Assembly (NCBI GenBank): GCA_004299095.1
Contig: SCQQ01000103.1
Span: 1-56,843, forward strand
Source: Burkholderiaceae bacterium
Lineage (GTDB): Bacteria; Pseudomonadota; Gammaproteobacteria; Burkholderiales; Burkholderiaceae_C
DNA length: 56,843 bases
Direction: 5' to 3'
Shown: positions 51,777 to 56,843 of the stretch, in pieces
Layout: the number at the start of each line of letters is the position of its first letter
How positions within the stretch are numbered: position 1 is the first letter of the stretch
Program-made: the position numbers and the translations under genes
Notes under the pieces: model-generated
What the model was told of the DNA's origin: nothing
The model's input: the letters and a program-made list of their open reading frames with translations, nothing else
Databases searched by the model: none

Positions 51777-53393
51777 ATGAACCCTCGTTTTGACATGACG
51801 CGGCGCGCTGCGCTGCGCACCTCGGCCGCCATCGCCGCCAGCGTGGTGGCACCGTGGAGCGCTTTTGCCGCGGAAACGCCGCGCAAGGGCGGCGTCTTCA
51901 CGGTGCACTACGGCGCCGAGCAGCGCCAGCTCAACCCCAGCCTGCAAGCCTCCACCGGCGTGTACATCATCGGCGGGAAGATCCAGGAATCGCTGCTGGA
52001 CCTGGACGCGCACGGCAAGACGGTGGGCGTGCTGGCGGAAAGCTGGGAATCCACGCCCGACGGCAAGACCGTCACCTTCCACCTGCGCAAGGGCGTGAAC
52101 TGGCACGACGGCAAGCCGTTCACGTCGGCCGACGTGGCGTTCACCGCCATGAAGATGTGGAAGCCGATCCTGAACTACAGCTCGACGCTGCAGCAGTTCC
52201 TGACCGGCGTGGATACGCCCGACGCGCACACCGCCGTGTTCCATTACGACCGGCCGATGCCCTTGGGCCTGTTGCTGCGCGCGCTGCCGGATCTGGGTTA
52301 CGTGTCGGCCAAGCACATCTACGAACAAGGCGATATCCGGACCAACCCGGCCAATTTCGCGCCAGTGGGAACCGGCCCGTTCAAATTCGTCGAGTACCAG
52401 CGCGGCCAGTACATCATCGCCGAGCGCAACCCGAATTACTGGCGCGGCGGCGGCATGCCGTACCTGGACCGCATCGTCTGGCGCGTGGTGACCGACCGCT
52501 CGGCCGCCGCGGCGCGCATGGAGGCCGGCGAAATCCTCTACAGCCCGTTCTCGGGACTCACGCTGTCGGACACGGCGCGCCTCGCCAAGGACAAGCGCTT
52601 CGTCGTCACCACCAAGGGCAACGAGGGCAACGCGCGCACCAACACCCTCGAGTTCAATTTCCGGCGCAAGGAACTGGCCGACATTCGTGTGCGCCAGGCG
52701 ATTGCGCACGCGATCAACGTGCCGTTTTTCATCGACAACTTCCTCGGCGCCTTTGCCAAAGCCGGCACCGGCCCGATTCCGTCGGTTTCCACCGATTTCT
52801 ATCCCACCGACCAGGGTCCGCAATATCCGTACGACAAGGCCCGGGCGATCCAACTGCTCGACGCAGCGGGTTTCAAGGCTGGCGCGGGCGGCACGCGCTT
52901 CACGCTCAAGCTGTTCCCGGCGCCGTGGGGCGAGGACATTTCGCTTTTTTCCACCTTCATCCAGCAGTCGCTGGGCGACGTCGGCATCAAGGTGGATATC
53001 GTGCGCACCGACGGTGGCGGCTACCTGAAGCAGGTCTACGCCGACCATGTGTTCGACTTGGCCACCGGCTGGCACCAGTACCGCAACGACCCCGCGGTAT
53101 CCACCACGGTCTGGTACCGCTCGGGCCAGCCCGCGGGCGCGCCGTGGACCAACCAGTGGGGCTGGACCGATCCGGTCATCGACCGGATCATCGACAACGC
53201 CGCCACCGAGCTCGATCCGGCCAAGCGCAAGGCGCTGTACGGCGACTTCGAGCGCCGCGCGAACACCGAGCTGCCGCTGTGGCACCCGATCGAGCAGATC
53301 TTCCAGACGGTGATCACGGCCAAGGCGCGCAACGCATCCAACAATCCGCGCTGGGGCTCGTCCACCTGGCACGATTTGTGGCTGGAGGCATAG
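51777..53393 (+). CDS. Peptide/dipeptide-type ABC importer binding protein
   Basis: A 538-aa periplasmic binding protein of family 5 (DppA/OppA). The signal peptide has TRRAALRTSAAIAASVV and cleavage near AFAAETP; the RR pair may direct Tat export. The conserved cluster WESTPDGKTVTFHLRKGVNWHDGKPFTSADV is present, as are APVGTGPFKFVEYQRGQYI and NPNYWRGG. The ligand cannot be told; this family also binds nickel, heme and glycosides. It is 38 bp after the VOC gene. Confidence 0.94.
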   Translation: MNPRFDMTRRAALRTSAAIAASVVAPWSAFAAETPRKGGVFTVHYGAEQRQLNPSLQASTGVYIIGGKIQESLLDLDAHGKTVGVLAESWESTPDGKTVTFHLRKGVNWHDGKPFTSADVAFTAMKMWKPILNYSSTLQQFLTGVDTPDAHTAVFHYDRPMPLGLLLRALPDLGYVSAKHIYEQGDIRTNPANFAPVGTGPFKFVEYQRGQYIIAERNPNYWRGGGMPYLDRIVWRVVTDRSAAAARMEAGEILYSPFSGLTLSDTARLAKDKRFVVTTKGNEGNARTNTLEFNFRRKELADIRVRQAIAHAINVPFFIDNFLGAFAKAGTGPIPSVSTDFYPTDQGPQYPYDKARAIQLLDAAGFKAGAGGTRFTLKLFPAPWGEDISLFSTFIQQSLGDVGIKVDIVRTDGGGYLKQVYADHVFDLATGWHQYRNDPAVSTTVWYRSGQPAGAPWTNQWGWTDPVIDRIIDNAATELDPAKRKALYGDFERRANTELPLWHPIEQIFQTVITAKARNASNNPRWGSSTWHDLWLEA

Positions 53394-53442
53394 GCCCCGG
53401 AACGCGTTCCTGGAACACGCTCCCGACACCTGACGGCGCATC

Positions 53443-54423
53443 GTGCGACGCATTCTGGCTCTGGCGGGGCGACGGCTGCTGGCCTCGCTCCCGACGGTCG
53501 TCCTGCTGCTCATCGGCATCTTCGTGCTGCTGCAATTCGCGCCCGGCGACACCGTGGACGCGATGATGGCGCAGATGGGCGGCGGCGACGCCGCCACGGC
53601 CGCCAAGCTGCGCGCGTTCTACGGCCTCGACCTGTCGCTGCCGGCGCAGCTCGGGCATTACCTGTGGCGGCTGGTGCGGCTGGATCTGGGTTTCTCGTCG
53701 ATTTACGGCAAACCGGTCGCGGCCGTCATCGTCGAGCGCCTGCCCGCCACGCTGCTGCTGATGGCCTCGGCGCTCTCGTTCGCGTTCTTCTTCGGCATGG
53801 TACTGGGCGTCATCGCCGCGCGCCGCGTCAACCAATGGCCCGACACGCTGATCTCGACGCTGGGCCTCATTTTTTATTCGACGCCGTCGTTCTGGCTGGG
53901 GTTGATGTCCATCGTGGGGTTTTCCATTTACCTGCAATGGCTGCCGTCGGGCGGCTTCGAGGACATCACGGCCACCTACACCGGCATCTGGCGCACGCTC
54001 GACATCGCGCGCCATCTGGTGCTGCCGGCGCTTTCACTCGGCCTGATTTACCTGGCGATCTATCTGCGCATCATGCGGGCCTCGATGCTCGAAGTGCTGA
54101 ATCTCGACTTCATCCGCACCGCGCGCGCCAAGGGTCTCTCGGAAAACCGCGTCGTCGTGCGCCACGTGCTGCGCAACGCGCTCTTGCCCATGGTGACGCT
54201 GATCGGCCTGCAAGCCAGCGCCATGCTGGGCGGCTCGGTGGTGATCGAAAGCGTGTTCTCGCTGCCCGGACTCGGGCGACTGGCATATGAGTCGGTGATC
54301 CAGCGCGATCTCAACATGCTGCTCGGCATCGTCTTCGTTTCGGCGCTGGTGGTGATCGTGGTGAATTTCATCACCGACCTACTCTACGCCAAGCTCGATC
54401 CGCGCATCACGACGGGTGTCTGA
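53443..54423 (+). CDS. Peptide-type ABC permease, DppB-like
   Basis: A 326-aa inner-membrane protein beginning at a GTG. It has the DppB signature LPTVVLLLIGIFVLLQFAPGDTVDAMM, six hydrophobic segments and the EAA loop IRTARAKGLSENRVVVRHVLRNALLP. The stop overlaps the next permease start by 8 nt. Confidence 0.94.
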   Translation: MRRILALAGRRLLASLPTVVLLLIGIFVLLQFAPGDTVDAMMAQMGGGDAATAAKLRAFYGLDLSLPAQLGHYLWRLVRLDLGFSSIYGKPVAAVIVERLPATLLLMASALSFAFFFGMVLGVIAARRVNQWPDTLISTLGLIFYSTPSFWLGLMSIVGFSIYLQWLPSGGFEDITATYTGIWRTLDIARHLVLPALSLGLIYLAIYLRIMRASMLEVLNLDFIRTARAKGLSENRVVVRHVLRNALLPMVTLIGLQASAMLGGSVVIESVFSLPGLGRLAYESVIQRDLNMLLGIVFVSALVVIVVNFITDLLYAKLDPRITTGV

Positions 54424-55264
54424 TCCGAGTCCCATGGACGCCGTCAAACGCTACCTGCGCAGCCCGCCCGCCGTGATCGGCCTGGTGCTGCTGGCGCTCG
54501 TGGTCTTCATGGCGCTCAGCGCACACTGGTTCTATCCGCGCGATCCGCTCTCGCTCGCCGGACGACCGCTGCAGTGGCCGTTCCAGAACCCGCGCTTTCC
54601 GCTCGGCACCGACAACTCGGGTCGCGACATCGCCGCGCAAATCCTCTACGGCGCGCGCATTTCACTGCTGATCGGGCTCGTCTCCACGCTGCTCTCGGTG
54701 GCGATCGGCATCGTCATCGGCGCGCTGGCAGGCTTTTACGGCGGCTGGATCGACACCTTGCTAATGCGCCTCACCGAAGCGTTCCAGACGCTGCCCAATT
54801 TCCTGCTGCTGCTGGTGCTGGTGGCGGTATTCGGCTCGCACCTCGCGACGGTGACGATCGCCATCGGCGCGGTCTCGTGGCCGGCGCCCGCGCGCCTCAC
54901 CCGCTCCGAATTCCTGACACTGCGCAACCGCGAATTCGTGCATGCCGCGCGCACGCTCGGCGTGCGCGACTGGCGGCTGATCTTCAGCGAGATCCTGCCC
55001 AACGCGCTGCCGCCGCTCATCGTTTACGCGAGCGTGGTCATGGCGGTCGCCATCCTGCTGGAGGCGGCGCTGGCTTTCCTGCGCCTCTCGGACCCCAACG
55101 TCGCCTCCTGGGGCAACCTGATCGGTCTGGGACGCGACGTGCTGCGCGAGCAGTGGTACGTCTCCGCGATTCCCGGCATCGCCATCCTGGTCACGGTACT
55201 CGCGGTCTCGCTCGTGGGGCAAGGGCTGAACGACGCCCTCAATCCGAGGCTGAAAGGCCAATGA
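54416..55264 (+). CDS. Peptide-type ABC permease, DppC-like
   Basis: A 282-aa inner-membrane permease with N-terminal AVIGLVLLALVVFMALSAHWFYPRDPL, the conserved RFPLGTDNSGRDIAAQILYGARISLLIGL, and the EAA loop EFVHAARTLGVRDWRLIFSEILPNALPP. The GTG at 54416 overlaps the dppB-like stop; an ATG at 54434 is a possible alternative start. It overlaps the ATPase gene by 4 nt. Confidence 0.94.
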   Translation: MSDPSPMDAVKRYLRSPPAVIGLVLLALVVFMALSAHWFYPRDPLSLAGRPLQWPFQNPRFPLGTDNSGRDIAAQILYGARISLLIGLVSTLLSVAIGIVIGALAGFYGGWIDTLLMRLTEAFQTLPNFLLLLVLVAVFGSHLATVTIAIGAVSWPAPARLTRSEFLTLRNREFVHAARTLGVRDWRLIFSEILPNALPPLIVYASVVMAVAILLEAALAFLRLSDPNVASWGNLIGLGRDVLREQWYVSAIPGIAILVTVLAVSLVGQGLNDALNPRLKGQ

Positions 55265-56843
55265 GCGCCGCGCTGCTCACCTTGAAAGACCTCGCCGTGC
55301 GCCTGCCCGCCGGCGCCGACCGGCCCTACGCGATGGAAGGGGTTTCGTTCTCGCTTGCCGCCGGCGAGATCGTCTGCGTGGTGGGCGAATCGGGCTCGGG
55401 CAAGTCGATGACCGCCAACGCCATCATGCGGCTGCTGCCGCCGCACGTGGCCATCGCCGCGGGCGAGGTGCTGTTTGAAGGCCGCGATTTGGCGCACGCT
55501 TCCGAGGCCGACATGCGCGCCGTGCGCAGCGTCGACATCTCGATGATCTTTCAGGAGCCGATGACGGCGCTGAATCCGCTGCACACCGTGGGCGATCAGA
55601 TCGGCGAGGTGTTCGCGGTGCACACGGCCATGAGCAAGGCCGCGATCCGCGCGCGCGTGCTTGAGCTCATCGCCGAAGTGCGCATCCCCGATCCAACGCA
55701 CACAGCCAAGGCGTATCCGCACGAACTCTCGGGCGGGCAGCGCCAGCGCGCCATGATCGCCATGGCACTGGCGCTCGGCCCCAAAGTACTGATTGCCGAC
55801 GAGCCCACGACCGCGCTCGACGTCACCACGCAGGCCGAGATCCTCAAGCTGATCCGGCAATTGCAGGAGCGCAAGGGCACCGCCGTGCTGTTCATCACAC
55901 ACGACTTCGGCGTGGTGGCCGAGATCGCCGATCGCGTGGTCGTCATGGAGCAAGGCCACGTGGTGGAGCAAGGCGCGGCCGACGCGGTCCTCAACCATCC
56001 ACAACATCCCTACACGCGCGCCCTGATTGCGGCCGTGCCGCCGCTCGCCGCGCCGCCGCCGCGCCAGCTTTCGACCGAGCCCATCCTGACCGTCGAGCAC
56101 CTGAACAAGACCTATGCCAAGCGCGGCTTTTTCGGCCGCGGCGGCCGCACGGTGCGCGCGCTGAATGACGTGTCGCTCACGCTGCCGCGCGGCGCCACCG
56201 TGGGCGTCGTGGGCGAATCGGGCTCGGGCAAATCGACGCTGGCGCGCTGCATCCTGCGGCTCATCGACCCCGACAGCGGCGCCGCGCTGCTGGACGGCAA
56301 GGACCTGACGCGCCTGTCGGCGCGAGACATGCGCGCGGAAACAAAGCACATCCAGATGGTGTTTCAGGACCCGTACGCCTCGCTCAACCCGCGCCGCAAG
56401 GCGGGCGAGCTGGTGGCACAGGGGCTGATCGTGCACGGCACGCCGCGCCGCGAAGCATTCGCGCAGGCACGCGAGCTGATGGCGCTGGTCGGACTGGACC
56501 CCTCGGCGTTCAACCGCCATCCGCACGAGTTTTCGGGCGGTCAGCGGCAGCGCATCGGCCTGGCGCGCGCGCTGGCGCTGCGCCCCAAGGTGCTGATCGC
56601 CGACGAGCCGGTGTCGGCGCTCGACGTGTCGGTGCAGGCGCAAGTGCTGAAGCTGCTCGCCGATTTGCGCGAGCGGTTCGGGCTTTCCATGCTGTTCGTC
56701 ACGCACGATCTGCGCGTGGCCGCGCAAATCTGCGACTGGATCGCGGTCATGCAAAACGGCGTCGTGGTCGAATCGGGCCCGACCGCGCAGGTTTTCAATC
56801 GACCGCGGCATGCGTACACGCGCGCGCTGCTCAGCGCCATTCC
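55261..56843 (+). CDS. Fused double-NBD peptide ABC ATPase (DppD-DppF type), truncated at window end
   Basis: At least 527 codons are open to the window edge with no stop. It carries two complete ATPase domains. The first has Walker A GESGSGKSMTA, LSGGQRQRAMIAMALA, Walker B VLIADEPTTALD and THDFG; the second starts near residue 275 and has GESGSGKSTLAR, FSGGQRQRIGLARA, VLIADEPVSALD and THDLR. This fused form equals DppD plus DppF. It starts ATG at 55261, overlapping the previous stop. Only the C-terminal end is missing. Confidence 0.94.
   Translation, partial: MSAALLTLKDLAVRLPAGADRPYAMEGVSFSLAAGEIVCVVGESGSGKSMTANAIMRLLPPHVAIAAGEVLFEGRDLAHASEADMRAVRSVDISMIFQEPMTALNPLHTVGDQIGEVFAVHTAMSKAAIRARVLELIAEVRIPDPTHTAKAYPHELSGGQRQRAMIAMALALGPKVLIADEPTTALDVTTQAEILKLIRQLQERKGTAVLFITHDFGVVAEIADRVVVMEQGHVVEQGAADAVLNHPQHPYTRALIAAVPPLAAPPPRQLSTEPILTVEHLNKTYAKRGFFGRGGRTVRALNDVSLTLPRGATVGVVGESGSGKSTLARCILRLIDPDSGAALLDGKDLTRLSARDMRAETKHIQMVFQDPYASLNPRRKAGELVAQGLIVHGTPRREAFAQARELMALVGLDPSAFNRHPHEFSGGQRQRIGLARALALRPKVLIADEPVSALDVSVQAQVLKLLADLRERFGLSMLFVTHDLRVAAQICDWIAVMQNGVVVESGPTAQVFNRPRHAYTRALLSAI

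Noticed and set aside
1-56843. CRISPR arrays, prophage, IS elements and rRNA
   Set aside because: No regularly spaced repeats, transposase or integrase motifs, phage structural genes or rRNA sequence were seen.

Overview
The window is a high-GC chromosomal segment from a beta-proteobacterium, most likely of the order Burkholderiales. The reasons are the tRNA-Tyr/Gly/Thr-tuf cluster, an rpe-gph-trpE...trpGD-trpC supercluster that includes a chorismate mutase-like gene, the thiL/pgpA/pncC neighbourhood, dense 4-nt start/stop overlaps and the general protein similarity. No rRNA, CRISPR array, transposase, phage gene or replication origin was seen, so it reads as core chromosome with a few accessory islands.

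Region by region. 1-573 (minus): start of tuf and three tRNA genes behind one promoter. 743-7478 (minus): rpe, gph, trpE, a chorismate mutase-like gene, trpG, trpD, a cysteine-free peroxiredoxin homologue and trpC, with a possible leader peptide and attenuator before trpE. 7671-13523 (plus): apaG, a Kef-like antiporter, a YbdK-type carboxylate-amine ligase, a class I glutamine amidotransferase-like hydrolase, a sirtuin and thiL. 13539-14000: a broken DMT-family transporter. 14108-18965: a MuiA/DUF4139 protein, pgpA, pncC and a membrane-anchored FMN glutamate synthase-like protein. 19111-23860: a complete branched-chain amino acid-type ABC importer. 24041-28782: an M48 lipoprotein protease, an OsmC protein, pyrF (minus), serC and serA.

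28955-36261: a compact operon resembling the E. coli group 4 capsule secretion locus gfcABCDE-etp-etk. It has a Thr-rich GfcA-like peptide, a YjbH/GfcD-like protein, a periplasmic MORN-repeat protein where gfcB and gfcC would be expected, a low-molecular-weight tyrosine phosphatase, a Wza-type outer-membrane lipoprotein and a Wzc-type tyrosine kinase. There is no glycosyltransferase, Wzx or Wzy gene nearby. This is the best candidate for an incompletely described system.

36426-41567: an FAD-linked 2-hydroxy acid dehydrogenase, a DUF4382 lipoprotein, a MOSC protein and aminopeptidase P. 41706-47876: a sugar or sugar-acid ABC importer with D-mannonate dehydratase and a gluconokinase-like kinase, consistent with uptake and breakdown of a hexonate. 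47869-50642: murU, the membrane urate hydroxylase puuD and an unrecognised Cys-rich protein behind a Fur-like dyad. 50841-56843: a perfect 22-bp palindrome ahead of a VOC-family gene and a dipeptide/oligopeptide-type ABC importer, whose double-NBD ATPase runs off the window end.

All functions are inferred from reading the translated sequence; no database search was run.
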